Assembly (NCBI GenBank): GCA_037974335.1
Contig: CM075760.1
Span: 34,047,609 to 34,111,608 of the forward strand
Length of the DNA stretch: 64,000 nucleotides
Direction of reading: 5' to 3'
Source of the DNA: Prionace glauca
Taxonomy: Eukaryota > Chordata > Chondrichthyes > Carcharhiniformes > Carcharhinidae
Shown: positions 11,289 through 21,552 of the stretch, piece by piece
Layout of the letters: every line of letters begins with the position of its first letter
How positions within the stretch are numbered: the stretch's first letter is position 1
Notes under the pieces: model-generated
What the model saw: the letters and a program-made list of their open reading frames with translations, nothing else
The model's database searches: none
Told to the model about the DNA's origin: nothing
Translations under genes and position numbers: made by a program

Positions 11289-12188
11289 ATGGAGGGTCAT
11301 GTGATGTGTGGTTTCTGTATGATGTGGGAACTGGTGGACCCCAGGGTCCTTCCCAGTGACCATGTCTGCAGTAAGTGCAGGTTGCTGGAGGAGCTCCAGC
11401 TCAAGGTGGATGAGCTAGCCTCTGAGCTACAGACACTGAGGCTCATCAGGGGGAGAGAGGGTGCCCCTAGACTGGCTAAATCTAAGGGTCAGGGACAAAA
11501 GGGGGCTGCTGGGAGGAGGAAGGGGGGTGAGGAGAGGAGGCCTCAGCCTCTTAACCTGCATAACAGGTTTGAGGTTCTTGCTTCCAGTCTGGAAGAGGAC
11601 GAGGCAAGAGAGGTTGGTGAGCAAACTGCACACGGTACAGTGATGCAGCAGGACATAGGCAAAGAGAAGGGGAAAAGGAACGTAGTAGTGATTGGGGATA
11701 GTGGGGTGAAGGGTATTGACACTGTCCTTTGTCACAATGACAAAGTGCACAGAAGGGTGTGTTGTCTGCCTGGTGCTCGGGTACAGGATGTCGCAGCTGG
11801 GCTGCAGAGGAATCTGGAGTGGGAGGGTGAGAACCCAGTCGTTGTAGTACATGTGGGTGCCGGCGACGTAGGCAAAATGCGGACTGAGGATCTGGGAAGG
11901 GAGTATGAGAAGCTGGGAATGGAATTAAAAAGTAGAACCGACAAGGTGGTTATCTCTGGGCTACTGCCTGAACCGAGGGCAGACGGGTGTAGGGTTGATA
12001 GGATAAAGGAAGTAAATGGGTGGCTCAGGGATTGGTGTGGGAGGAATGGGTTCGAATTTATGGGGCATTGGCACCAGTATTGGGGTAGGTGGGACCTGTT
12101 CGGGCAGGATGGGGTTGGTCTGAATCATGCTGGGACCAGAGTGCTGGCGAATCGAGTAAAGAGGACTGTAGACAAGGCTTTAAACTAA
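11289..12188 (+). CDS. CR1-like LINE ORF1: zinc-knuckle, coiled coil and SGNH-esterase-like protein
   Basis: A 299-residue ORF1 protein, expected to bind the LINE RNA. Two CxxC pairs (C7/C10 and C27/C30) form a probable zinc ribbon, followed by a heptad-rich segment (about 31-55) and a basic low-complexity linker. Residues about 125-299 resemble the SGNH/GDSL esterase domain of CR1 ORF1: VVVIGDSGVKG with G136-D137-S138 (block I), HVGAGD at 188-193 (block III, normally GTND) and DGVGLNHAG at 274-282 (block V, normally DGxHLN). The nucleophile serine is kept, but the oxyanion-hole Asn and the catalytic His positions are changed. The fold is probably used for binding rather than hydrolysis. The ORF is open, and ORF2 follows after 36 bp. 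Confidence 0.88.
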   Translation: MEGHVMCGFCMMWELVDPRVLPSDHVCSKCRLLEELQLKVDELASELQTLRLIRGREGAPRLAKSKGQGQKGAAGRRKGGEERRPQPLNLHNRFEVLASSLEEDEAREVGEQTAHGTVMQQDIGKEKGKRNVVVIGDSGVKGIDTVLCHNDKVHRRVCCLPGARVQDVAAGLQRNLEWEGENPVVVVHVGAGDVGKMRTEDLGREYEKLGMELKSRTDKVVISGLLPEPRADGCRVDRIKEVNGWLRDWCGRNGFEFMGHWHQYWGRWDLFGQDGVGLNHAGTRVLANRVKRTVDKALN

Positions 12189-12224
12189 TTAGGGGGGGGG
12201 GAGGGTGCGAGGGTAGGTGACGCT

Positions 12225-15134
12225 ATGAGGTCTAAAGTTAAGGATAGGGTACAGGTAAGGGAAGAGGCAAAGGATGTCCCAATTGGTGGCGTTACGGCAA
12301 GTAGGGTCCAGGTGAAGGCTGGGATGAAAGCGCTTTATCTGAATGCACGAAGCATTCGGAATAAAGTGGATGAGCTGATGGCGCAGATCGACACAAATGG
12401 ATACGATCTGGTGGCCATTACAGAGACGTGGCTGCAAGGTGACAGGGACTGGGAGATGAATGTACAGGGTTATCAAGTGTTCAGGAAGGATAGGCAGGAG
12501 GAAAGAGGGGGAGGAGTAGCTCTGCTGATTAAGGATAGTATCAAGGTGGTAGCAAGGGATGATATCGGAGCCAAGGAGCAGAAAGTGGAATCGTTGTGGG
12601 TGGAGATTAGGAACAGAAAAGGGAGGAAGACGCTAGTGGGTGTCGTCTATAGGCCCCCGAATAATGATCTGGAGGTGGGGCGGGCTGTTAACGCGCAAAT
12701 AAGTGCAGCGTGCAGGAATGGGACGGCAGTAGTTATGGGAGATTTCAATCTGCATATTGATTGGTCGACCCATGTTGGACGAGGTAGGCTCGAGGAGGAG
12801 TTCTTGGAATGCTGCCGGGATAATTTCCTTGAACAGTGTGTGTTGGAGCCGACGAGGGAGCGAGCTATCTTGGATCTGGTGCTATGTAATGAGGCGGGTA
12901 GAATTAGGGACCTTGCGGTGAAGGATCCTCTTGGAGAGAGTGATCATTGTATGGTGGAGTTTCTGGTGCAGATGGAGGAGGAGAAAGTGGGTTCCCAGAC
13001 ACGCGTCCTTTGTTTGAATAGAGGGGAGTATGGTAGGATGAGAGAAGAATTGGCGAATGTGGACTGGGGGAACGCGTTGGAAGGTAGGTCTGCTGAGGAG
13101 CAGTGGAGGATCTTTAAGGAGATCTTTCTTGGTGCTCAGCAGAAATTTATTCCGATGGTTAAAAAGGACAGTAGGAGGAGAGGTAATAAGCCGTGGATAA
13201 CGAAGGAGGTGAAGGAAAGTGTTAAATTAAAAGCGGAGGAGTTTAGAGTAGCTAAGAGCAGTGGGCGAGAAGAGGATTGGGAAAGGTTTAAATGTCAACA
13301 AAGATTGACAAAGAAATTGATAAAGGAGGGTAGGAGAAGCTATGAGGCTGGGCTAGCACTTAATATAAAAAAGGATAGCAAGAGTTTTTATAAATATATA
13401 AAAAGGAAGAGGCTGGCTAGGATAAACGTTGGTCCTTTAGAGGATGAGAAAGGGGAGCTAGTGGTAGGGGATAGGGATATGGCTAAGGTCTTGAATAACT
13501 TCTTTGTTTCTGTCTTCACGGAGGAGGACGTGAATAATTTGCCGGGTGTTAGCGATGGAAAGGTGGTAGGAATGGAGGGTCTTAATGACATTACTGTTAC
13601 TAGAGAGGTGGTGCTCGACAGACTGGAGGGGCTGATTGTGGACAAGTCCCCAGGACCGGATGGAATGCATCCGAGGGTTCTGAAAGAAATGGCGGAGGTG
13701 ATAGTGGATGCCTTGGTGGTTATTTTCCAGACGTCGCTGGATTCCGGGGAAGTGCCGGAAGATTGGAAAACGGCTAATGTTACGCCGTTGTTTAAGAAGG
13801 GTGGCAGGCAAAAGGCGGGGAATTATAGGCCGGTTAGTTTAACGTCTGTGGTAGGTAAAATGTTAGAAACCGTCATTAAGGAGGAAATAGCGAGGCATCT
13901 TGAGGGGAATTGCTTGATAGGGCGGACGCAACACGGTTTCATTAAAGGGAAGTCGTGTCTGACAAATTTACTGGAGTTCTATGAGGATGTGTCTAGGGCA
14001 GTGGATGGAGGAGAGCCGGTGGATGTGGTCTTTCTGGATTTTCAGAAGGCGTTTGACAAGGTACCTCACAAGAGGTTATTGCAGAAGGTCAGGGGACATG
14101 GAGTTGGGGGTAGGGTGTTAGCGTGGATAGAGGATTGGTTGTCAAATAGGAGGCAGAGAGTGGGGGTCAATGGATGCTATTCGGATTGGCGGTTGGTGAC
14201 TAGTGGGGTGCCCCAGGGGTCGGTGCTGGGGCCTCAGCTATTTACCATTTATATAGATGATCTGGAGGAGGGAACCGAGTGCAGGGTGTCGAAATTTGCT
14301 GATGACACCAAGATTGGGGGAAAGGCAAATTGTGCGGAGGGTGTGGAGAGTCTGCAGAAGGATCTAGATAGGCTGGGCGAATGGGCCAGGAAATGGCAAA
14401 TGGAATTTAATGTTGGCAAGTGTGAGGTGGTCCACTTTGGTAGGAGGAATGGTAGGAAGGACTATTACTTACGGGGCGAAAAACTGCAGCAGGCGACGGT
14501 GCAGAGGGACCTCGGGGTCCTTGTGCATGAGTCGCAAAAACCCAGCTTGCAGGTGCAGCAGGTGGTCAGGAAGGCGAATGGGATGCTGGCCTTCATAGCG
14601 AAGGGGATTGAATATAAAAGTAGGGAGGTCTTGCTGCAGCTGTATAGGGCATTGGTGAGGCCGCAGCTGGAGTACTGTGTGCAGTTTTGGGCGCCGCACC
14701 TGCGCAAGGATGTTTTGGCCCTGGAGGGAGTGCAGAGGAGGTTTACTCGGCTGATACCGGAGTTGAGGGGATTGAGCTATGAGGAGAGGCTGAATAAACT
14801 AGGCTTGTACTCGTTAGAGTTTAGAAGAATGAGGGGAGATCTCATTGAGACGTATAAGATGATGAATGGGATGGATAGGATAGAGGTGGAGAGACTGTTC
14901 CCGCTCAAAAAAGACAGTAGGACTAGGGGGCACAGCCTCAAGATAAAGGGGGGGCGGTTTAGAACAGAGTTGAGGAGGAACTTCTTCACTCAAAGGGTGG
15001 TGAATCTCTGGAATTCTCTGCCCGTTGAAGTGGTGGAGGCTGCCTCGCTAAATATTTTTAAGAAACGGGTTGATGGGTTTTTGATAAGAGAAGGGATTAA
15101 GGGTTATGGGGAGAGGGCGGGAAGGTGGAGCTGA
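12225..15134 (+). CDS. CR1-like LINE ORF2: APE endonuclease plus reverse transcriptase
   Basis: A 969-residue polyprotein that nicks target DNA and copies the LINE RNA onto it. The apurinic-type endonuclease begins at MKALYLNARSIRNK (residue 34, a possible alternative start at 12324). It includes ETWL, GDFN (M171-N175) and the catalytic S239-D240-H241. The RT domain follows with [54 protein letters not shown] and the active site F691-A-D-D694, then the conserved C-terminal region ([28 protein letters not shown]). No stop or frameshift was seen. The length is normal for CR1 ORF2. Confidence 0.95.
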   Translation: MRSKVKDRVQVREEAKDVPIGGVTASRVQVKAGMKALYLNARSIRNKVDELMAQIDTNGYDLVAITETWLQGDRDWEMNVQGYQVFRKDRQEERGGGVALLIKDSIKVVARDDIGAKEQKVESLWVEIRNRKGRKTLVGVVYRPPNNDLEVGRAVNAQISAACRNGTAVVMGDFNLHIDWSTHVGRGRLEEEFLECCRDNFLEQCVLEPTRERAILDLVLCNEAGRIRDLAVKDPLGESDHCMVEFLVQMEEEKVGSQTRVLCLNRGEYGRMREELANVDWGNALEGRSAEEQWRIFKEIFLGAQQKFIPMVKKDSRRRGNKPWITKEVKESVKLKAEEFRVAKSSGREEDWERFKCQQRLTKKLIKEGRRSYEAGLALNIKKDSKSFYKYIKRKRLARINVGPLEDEKGELVVGDRDMAKVLNNFFVSVFTEEDVNNLPGVSDGKVVGMEGLNDITVTREVVLDRLEGLIVDKSPGPDGMHPRVLKEMAEVIVDALVVIFQTSLDSGEVPEDWKTANVTPLFKKGGRQKAGNYRPVSLTSVVGKMLETVIKEEIARHLEGNCLIGRTQHGFIKGKSCLTNLLEFYEDVSRAVDGGEPVDVVFLDFQKAFDKVPHKRLLQKVRGHGVGGRVLAWIEDWLSNRRQRVGVNGCYSDWRLVTSGVPQGSVLGPQLFTIYIDDLEEGTECRVSKFADDTKIGGKANCAEGVESLQKDLDRLGEWARKWQMEFNVGKCEVVHFGRRNGRKDYYLRGEKLQQATVQRDLGVLVHESQKPSLQVQQVVRKANGMLAFIAKGIEYKSREVLLQLYRALVRPQLEYCVQFWAPHLRKDVLALEGVQRRFTRLIPELRGLSYEERLNKLGLYSLEFRRMRGDLIETYKMMNGMDRIEVERLFPLKKDSRTRGHSLKIKGGRFRTELRRNFFTQRVVNLWNSLPVEVVEAASLNIFKKRVDGFLIREGIKGYGERAGRWS

Positions 15135-15235
15135 GTCACGACAGATCAGCCATGATCTTATTGAATGGCGGGGCAGGCTCGAAGGGCCAGATGGCCTACT
15201 CCTGCTCCTATTTCTTATGTTCTTATGTTCTTATG

Positions 15236-15679
15236 TAAATGATTCAATATTTTGCAAAATCTTTAACAGTGATGCGGATGGGAAGCTGAGCAGCTGTATT
15301 GGAGAGGTTCTGAATTAATGCACAAGGTCACAGAAAAAGCTTTAAATGTTTACGTTAGAGACTGGGAAAGGGAAATGCGCACAATTTCCATAAACCAGGA
15401 AAGGCAAGAACAGTTAGGAACAAATGGGCAGAGAAACGCATTGAAAATCAAAACAAGGGAGTTACGGAATCTCAGACCGATTTGTCAATGTTGTGTCCAT
15501 TGCAAATGTAAGTTAAAATCATCAACTAATGTAACTGTGAAACTGTACCACATCAGCTGTTGTTTCTGAGTGTTGTGTTTTGTTGTAATTTGATGAATCT
15601 CTGGCACTCTCACTGTGGAATCTGAATTAGGGGCGCGTGAGCGCGCCCTGCTGGCAGCTAAGTGGAACTGCCAATGTGG
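15236..15679. other. No gene recognised
   Basis: Unique sequence between the LINE and the V fossil. A short open frame (15318-15569) shows no domain. Confidence 0.4.
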
Positions 15680-15877
15680 GGTTTTTGTACGGCATGCGTT
15701 ATATCTCTGTAGCAGTATGGGTTTCATGGCACAGGAATACATGACGCTATCGGAGGTCACGGTATAACTGATCGTTAGCTTTGTAGTCTTGTTATTTTTA
15801 TCAAATTTAGAAAAAAACTTAGCTTTGAGGTCACTGCCCCTTTGCACATTCTCTCCAATAAGAAGAACCATGTACAC
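15680..15877 (-). pseudogene. TCR V segment fossil, FR3 plus RSS, minus strand
   Basis: On the minus strand the frame reads KTTKLTISYTVTSDSVMYSC followed by AMKP, the end of FR3 with the YxC motif. Next come a heptamer CATACTG (15719-15713), a 24-bp spacer and a perfect nonamer ACAAAAACC (15688-15680). FR1, CDR1 and FR2 are missing: upstream sequence is replaced at about 15880 by a Penelope-like element. It is an inverted, truncated V-alpha/delta-type segment. Confidence 0.7.
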
Positions 15878-15884
15878 TGGAGCT

Positions 15885-16590
15885 TTCCAGGCCTGCTGAC
15901 GGTACCAGTGCAGGAAGAATTCTCACAACACCAGGCTAAAGTCCAACCAGTTTATGTACTAGTAAACACACAAGCTTTCGGAAACGCTATTCCTTCGTCA
16001 GGTGTGTGGAATGTTCTGGTCAGAGAAGAGCATATAAAGACACACACAGTTTACAGAATACTGATTAGAATGCGAGTCTTTACAGCTAACCTGTTATTCA
16101 AGTCTTAAATGTGCAGGCAATGTGAGTGGAGATATCATTAAGCATAGGTTAAAGAGATGTGTATTGTCTCCAGGCAGGACAGTAAGTGGGATGTTGCAAG
16201 TTCAGGCAAGTCAAGGGGGTTACAGATAATGCAACATGAACCCAAAATCCCAGTTGAGGCCTTCCTCGTGTGTGCGGAGGTACCAATGGCTATCAGTCTC
16301 TGCTCAGCGACTCTGCGCTGTCGTGTGTCGTGAAGGCCGCCTTGGAGAATGCTTACCCAAAGATCAGAAGCCGAATGCCCGTGACCACTGAAGTGTTCAC
16401 CAACAGGAAGGGAATAGTTTTGTCTCGTGATTGTTGAGCGATCTTCATTCATCCGTTGTCGTAGCGTCTGCATGGTCTCCCCAATGTATCATACTTCAGC
16501 ACATCCTTTCCTGCAGCTTATTCGGTAGACAACGTTGGCCAAGTTGCAAGAGTATGTGCCAAAAACCTTGTGGATGGTGTTCTCAATTTT
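15885..16590 (-). mobile_element. Penelope-like element 3' part with GIY-YIG-type endonuclease
   Basis: The minus strand encodes MQTLRQRMNEDRSTITRQNY and further on VGEHFSGHGHSASDL, VSILQGG and RQRRVAEQRLIA. This is the C-terminal GIY-YIG nuclease region widespread in Penelope-like retroelements. The element's 3' end lies near 15885 (ACACCAGGCTAAAGTCCAACC). Related copies are at 38709-39594 and 55527-56120. This copy is incomplete and old. Confidence 0.7.
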
Positions 16591-16654
16591 GGCATGATGA
16601 ATATGAAATAAGATTAATATTTAAATGGCGAGCGGTCACGAAATTCTGAGGTAT

Positions 16655-18275
16655 AAATGAATTTGGCTGTCCTAGTCCAGGAATCACAAGGGGTTAGTGT
16701 GCAAGTACAGCAATTAATTAGAAAATATCGTAGAATGTTATCACTTATTAGCGTTTGACAAAGTACCTCAGAAGAGGTTATTGCAGAAGGTCAGAGGACT
16801 TGGAGTTGGGGGTAGGGTGTTAGCGTGGATAGAGGATTGGTTGTCAAATAGGAGGCAGAGAGTGGGGGTCAACGGGTGCTATTCGGATTGGCGGATGGTG
16901 ACTAGTGGAGTGCCCCAGGGGTCGGTGCTGGGACCTCAGCTTTTTACCATTTATATAGATGATCTGGAGGATGGAACCGAGTATAGGGTGTCGAAATTTG
17001 CGGATGACACCAAGATTGGGGGAACGGTAAATTGTGCGGAGGGTGTGGATAGTCTGCAGAAGGATGTAGATAGGCTGGGCGAATGGGCCAGGAAATGGCA
17101 AATGGAATTTAATGTTGGCAAGTGTGAGGTGGTCCACTTTGGAAGGAAGAATGGTAGGAAGGACTATTACTTACGGGGCGAAAAACTGCAGCAGGCGACG
17201 GTGCAGAGGGACCTCGGGGTCCTTGTGCATGAGTCGCAAAAACCCAGCTTGCAGGTGCAGCAGGTGGTCAGGAAGGCGAATGGGATGCTGGCCTTCATAG
17301 CGAAGGGGATTGAATATAAGAGTAGGGAGGTCTTGCTGCAGCTGTATAGGGCATTGGTGAGGCCGCAGCTGGAAGTACTGTGTGCAGATTTGGGCGCCGC
17401 ACCGGCGCAAAGATATTTTGGCCTTGGAGGGAGTGCAGAGGAGGTTTACTAGGCTGATACCGGAGTTGAGGGGGTTGAGCTATGAGAAGAGGCTGAATGA
17501 ACTAGGCTTGTACTCGTTGGAGCTTAGAAGAATGAGGGGAGATCTCATTAGACGTATAAGATGATGAATGGGATGGACAGGATAGAGGTGGAGAGACTCT
17601 TCCCGCTCAAAAAAGACAGTAGGACTAGGGGGCACAGCCTCAAGATAAAGGGGGGAGGGGCGTTTTAGAACGGAGTTGAGGAGGAACTTCTTCACTCAAA
17701 GGGTGGTGAATCTCTGGAATTGTCTACCCGTTGAAGTGGTGGAGGCTGCCTCGCTAAATATTTTCAAGAAGCGGGTTGATGGGTTTTTGATAAGAGAGGG
17801 GATTAAAGATTATGGGGAGAGGGCCGGAATGTGGAACTGAGCCAAGACAGATCAGCCATGATCTTATTGAATGGCGGGGCAGGCTCGAAGGGCTAGATGG
17901 CCTACTCCTGCTCCTATTTCTTATGTTCTTATGTTCTTATGTTCTTATTATGAGGGAATGTACTGCAAAAAATAGGTAGGGTGTGTTTCCGTTGTACTGG
18001 GCATTTGTGAGACCATATCTGGAGAATTCTCCACAATACTTGTCTCCTTATCTAAAGAAAGATGGTAATGCTTTAGAAAATATTCGTAGAAGGTTTGTAA
18101 AACTATTACCAGAATGAGCAAGTTAATTTTCGAAGAAAGACTGGTGATGCTGGGTTTGCATCCACTGGAGTTTAGAAGAGAAAGAGGCAACTTGCTGGAA
18201 ACCTTTCTAACCGTAAGAGATATTAACAGGGTGGATGCGGAATGGATGTTTCCGCTTGCCCAGAATTGTAGCAGT
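16655..18275 (+). mobile_element. Old CR1-type LINE, split by younger copy D
   Basis: About 16655-16751 reads as the RT C-terminal stretch (VQVQQLIRKYRRMLSLI-like). The same frame family resumes at 17946-18275 (VFPLYWAFVRPYLENSPQYL, then FEERLVMLGLHPLEFRRERG). LINE copy D sits exactly between the halves, flanked by TTA on both sides, so D inserted into this older element. Confidence 0.75.
16752..17945 (+). mobile_element. CR1-like LINE copy D, 5'-truncated
   Basis: A member of the young LINE family that starts inside the RT at AFDKVPQKRL, keeps [11 protein letters not shown] and FADD, and ends in three TTCTTATG octamers. It is more diverged than copies A, C and F, and small indels after about 17370 break the C-terminal frame. 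It is therefore an older insertion of the same family. Confidence 0.9.
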
Positions 18276-18563
18276 ACTGGATATTTCTGTGTCTCTATAT
18301 TTCTCGGAATGTATCTATCTGGACTCTTGGTTCTGTGTCTGTTTCTGATGCGGTTGTACTGTCCACTGGAGGGCGTTCTGTGATCACTTACAAAACATCA
18401 CGGCCTCCTTCTTCAGAAAGTTTCTATTGACCGGTATAAAATGGGAGAGGAAATAAACCCCAGCCAATGGTATTGCATACTCCTTGCTCTGTCATATTCT
18501 CACATTCCAAGTCGGTTACAGTCAGAGATTCGTGTTTCTGTTCCTGGAGTTCAGACTGGAACC

Positions 18564-18937
18564 ATGGGGGTGAAAATATTTCTAACTCTGGTTATTGCTC
18601 TGATCGCAAGTCAGTGAAACTGGGACATTCCTAAAATATATCGCGATCCCAGAATTTCCTTTTCCCATCGCTGTCTGATTATTGTCTTCCTCTTAATCCT
18701 AATCCATTGTCCGTCTGCTGTTTATTTTCAGAGATGAGTAACGGAGACTCAGTTTCCCAGTCAGAATCAGGAGTTGAAGCAGCAGAGGCTGAAGATTCAG
18801 CAATACTCTGCAATTACTCTCTATCGAGTTCAACTATAGACTATAGCCTGTTCTGGTATCGCCAGTATCCACAGCGAGCTCCCCAGTATCTGCTCAGAGC
18901 CCATAGTTATGGGGTTAACGAGATGGCTCCTGGTTTT
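18564..18937 (+). pseudogene. TCR V-alpha/delta segment, truncated in FR3
   Basis: The leader exon 18564-18609 encodes MGVKIFLTLVIALIA and ends at a GTCAGT donor. The V exon starts after TTTATTTTCAG at 18732. The join restores the frame (phase 1). FR1 to FR3 read GDSVSQSESGVEAAEAEDSA, ILCNYS, FWYRQYPQRAPQYLLRAHSY, typical of V-alpha/delta, up to about 18935. The rest of FR3, the second cysteine and the RSS are missing: the sequence passes straight into the leader of the next V. Confidence 0.8.
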
Positions 18938-18942
18938 GAACA

Positions 18943-19416
18943 ATGCTTTTGTATCACACAGTGCAAATGAATCTATTCCTCGTCATTCTGGTGATGCCAA
19001 CTTTTAAATGCCTGATATTTATTCTATAACTTGTGGGTCTGTATATTTATATTAATTTTGCTCCAGTGTTTCATTGACTGAATGTTTTCATAGGTCGATA
19101 TCACTCGCTGCTTCATAAACTCCAGCAGCTAAAACAGTCCAGAGCGGGGATTCAGCACAGATAAACTGCAGCTATGGCATGTCCAGCATTTTTGGACTGT
19201 ATTGGTACAGACAAAAGCCCCATCAAGGACGTAAGTGGATAATAAGCAGATACTCGGTTGGCGAAGAGAAAAGGACTGATTTGAATTGAAACTTTCCACT
19301 GCGGGCAAATTGGGCCAGTTGGTTAGTGAAGACACTGAGAGCGTGGATACTGCTGTGTATTACTGTGCGATACGGCTCACACTGAGAGGAAAGATGGCAG
19401 TTACTGTACAACACCC
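18943..19416 (+). pseudogene. TCR V segment pseudogene with well-preserved RSS
   Basis: A leader-like exon (18943 to about 19003, MLLYHTVQMNLFLVILVMPT) has lost its GT donor. The V exon from 19094 reads VQSGDSAQINCSYGMSSIFG and LYWYRQKPHQGRKWIISRYS, then has a stop and a frameshift in FR3 before EDTESVDTAVYYCAI. The RSS is good: heptamer CACACTG 19378-19384, 23-bp spacer, nonamer ACAACACCC 19408-19416. It is homologous to the intact V at 23917-24393, including the leader intron. It could rearrange but not encode a domain. Confidence 0.82.
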
Positions 19417-19679
19417 TCACACCTGTTTACAGTTACTGCAGCGATCATACGAATAGCACACTGCAGGCAAGACATGTCAGAGCGAGAGCAGGAAATGAAG
19501 CAAGTGAACGAGGTTGCTCTGGGCTTTGCAATTCCGAACATCGACTTTGCTCAGTCATATTGACAATCAGGCCATAACCTATCCGATTGAAGAAACATTC
19601 ACTCGGTGAGAGTGGGCTTTCTGGCGACGAAATCATTCACATTCTTGAACTTAAGGATAACACTCCACAGTCTGGAAAC

Positions 19680-20460
19680 AGACTTTTGGTCTATGCCCAA
19701 ATGCAGCAAGACCTGGACAATACTTAGGTTTGACCTGAGAAATGCAAACAATATTCACGTCACACAAGTTCCAGGCATTGACCACCTCTAAAAAGAGAGG
19801 GTCTAGAAAAAACTTTCCTTGACATTCAATAACATTGCCATCGCTGATTCCACATCTACCCCACCCCACACCCGCCCCAGCCCATCAACATCCTGGGATT
19901 TGACTGAAAACTGAACTGGACACAGGACCGTGGCTACCAGAGCAGATCAAAGGTTAAGAATCCTGCGAAGAGTAATTCGCAGTTTGACTCCCCACAGCAT
20001 ATCCACCATCTACAAGGTACAAGTCAGGAGTGAAAGTGGAATGCTTCCTACTTACGTGGATAATGTGGCTCCAACAAGTCAATAAACTCGACACAATACA
20101 GGACCAAACAGTCCGCTTGATTGCTCACCATTCCGAAAACATCCATTCCTGCCACCACCGAAGAACAGTGGTAGCCGTGTGTACATTCTACAAGAAACAC
20201 TGCAGAAACTCACAAACGTTTTTTTAGGCAGCGCAATCCAAACACACGACCACTTCCATCTGGGGGGACAAGGGCAGCAGGCACATGGGAACACCACCAC
20301 CTAGAGGTTCCCTTTCAAGTTATTTCACATCCTTTCCTGGAAATATATCGTTGTTCCTTCACCCTCACTGGGTTCAAACCCTGGAACTCCCTCACTAACA
20401 GCAGAATGGGTGTACCTGAAACCTCAGAGGCCGCAGAGCTTCAGGAAGGCAGTTCAACAC
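19680..20460 (+). mobile_element. LINE 3' fragment of a second family
   Basis: This long decayed element includes CAACACTC/CAATACAGGACCAAACAG-like blocks and AGGGCAGCAGGCACATGGGA. It is colinear with the copy at about 24560-25135. It looks like the RT C-terminal and 3' region of a non-CR1-terminus LINE. No open frame survives. Confidence 0.55.
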
Positions 20461-20878
20461 TACATAATACACTCGATTATCTTCGTGTTGTTGGGTGAGT
20501 TTCTGTGTCCCAGATTTATAATAATAGTGGTGTTGCTGGGTGAGTCTCTGTGGCGGCTATTCGACATCTCATTTGTTAAATACGACAAAAGATTTTGATC
20601 TGTTCTGCATTTTGTTACAGGTGTCCCTGGGCTTATTTGAGTTAACAATTCAGGAAGATCAGCCTGCAATTTTCTATCATATTAACTCCACTGCGTCCTT
20701 TAGCTGGTAGCTAGATACTCATTGTTTCAGTTTAGTACATAAATCGCGACATGGAGATTAGCTTCTAGTTTTCCCAAACCGCTTCTCTGCCGATCTCAAT
20801 CCGGACAAAATACCCGGTAAACAGACCTGACTGCATTCGCGCAGAAGGAAACTTCGTGGAGCAGTGAATACTCTCTGA

Positions 20879-21405
20879 GGTTTTTGTATGGGGTTTAGCT
20901 GTAATCTAACACTATGCTTCACTGCGCAGTAATAGACCGCCCCGTCCTCCACACTGAGGGCGCTGATATTGAGGTAACCCTTCTGCTCAGACCTGTCAGC
21001 AGCCGCCAGGTATCGTCCTGAAACTTCATCATCCTTCAGTGTTAATACTTTAGAAATGATCCATGTCGGTGGCCCCGCCGGTTTCTGCTGATACCATTGC
21101 ATGCTGTCCATACCCTGGTCTGTATATTTACAATCTAACTGTACCGAACCTCCTTCTGATGCGGTTATTGTCACTGGTGACTGAGTTACTGGATCAGCGC
21201 AGCGTCCACCTGTGAAGATCGAGGAATTAAATGTCAAGAGTTAATGTAAATGTGTTTGTATCTGCGGTAATTTGAGGAACTTATTCTACGCATCGCATGG
21301 ATCTTTCAGATTGTTAATTAAGTTGCCACCAATATGTTTATCTGGTTTGATGAAGGTTTTCCAGTACTTACAGTGCAGGAGAACGGCCAGTATTAGCAGA
21401 AACAT
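20879..21405 (-). CDS. TCR V-alpha/delta segment, inverted, intact
   Basis: The leader exon (21405-21372) encodes MFLLILAVLLH and ends at a perfect GTAAGT donor. The V exon starts at 21209 after CTTCACAG. The phase-1 join gives CGRCADPVTQSPVTITASEG, then LDCKYTDQ, MQWYQQKPAGPPTWIISK and EDGAVYYCAVK. All framework landmarks (Cys, Trp, YYC) are present with no stop. The RSS has heptamer CATAGTG (20916-20910), a 22-bp spacer and perfect nonamer ACAAAAACC (20887-20879). It faces away from the D/J cluster, so it would have to join by inversion, as known for some TRDV genes. It is probably functional. Confidence 0.88.
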
Positions 21406-21490
21406 GTCCGACTGAATCCCCCTCAGTGAATGGGAATGGAATGAGTCAGAGATTGAGAAAGAGAGCACACGGTCTTGGTTCAGCTGATTG

Positions 21491-21497
<7 letters not shown>

Positions 21498-21531
<34 letters not shown>

Positions 21532-21552
21532 ACAGAGAGAGAGAGAGAGGGA
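21498..21552 (+). repeat. (GT)n then (GA)n microsatellite
   Basis: About 16-17 GT units are followed by a GA-rich tract. It lies just upstream of the inverted V leader and is useful as a polymorphic marker. Confidence 0.9.

Larger units (their letters stand above)
10506..15235 (+). mobile_element. Full-length CR1-like LINE, copy C, both ORFs intact
   Basis: A complete non-LTR retrotransposon of about 4.7 kb. It has a 5' region of tandem 199-bp monomers (10506-11050), ORF1 (11289-12188), ORF2 (12225-15134), a short 3' UTR and a terminal (TTCTTATG)n octamer repeat, the ending style of CR1 elements. A candidate target-site duplication TAAAT lies at 10501-10505 and 15236-15240. Both ORFs are open throughout, and several nearly identical truncated copies (A, B, F) lie in the window. 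It is therefore young and may be able to move. Confidence 0.93.
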
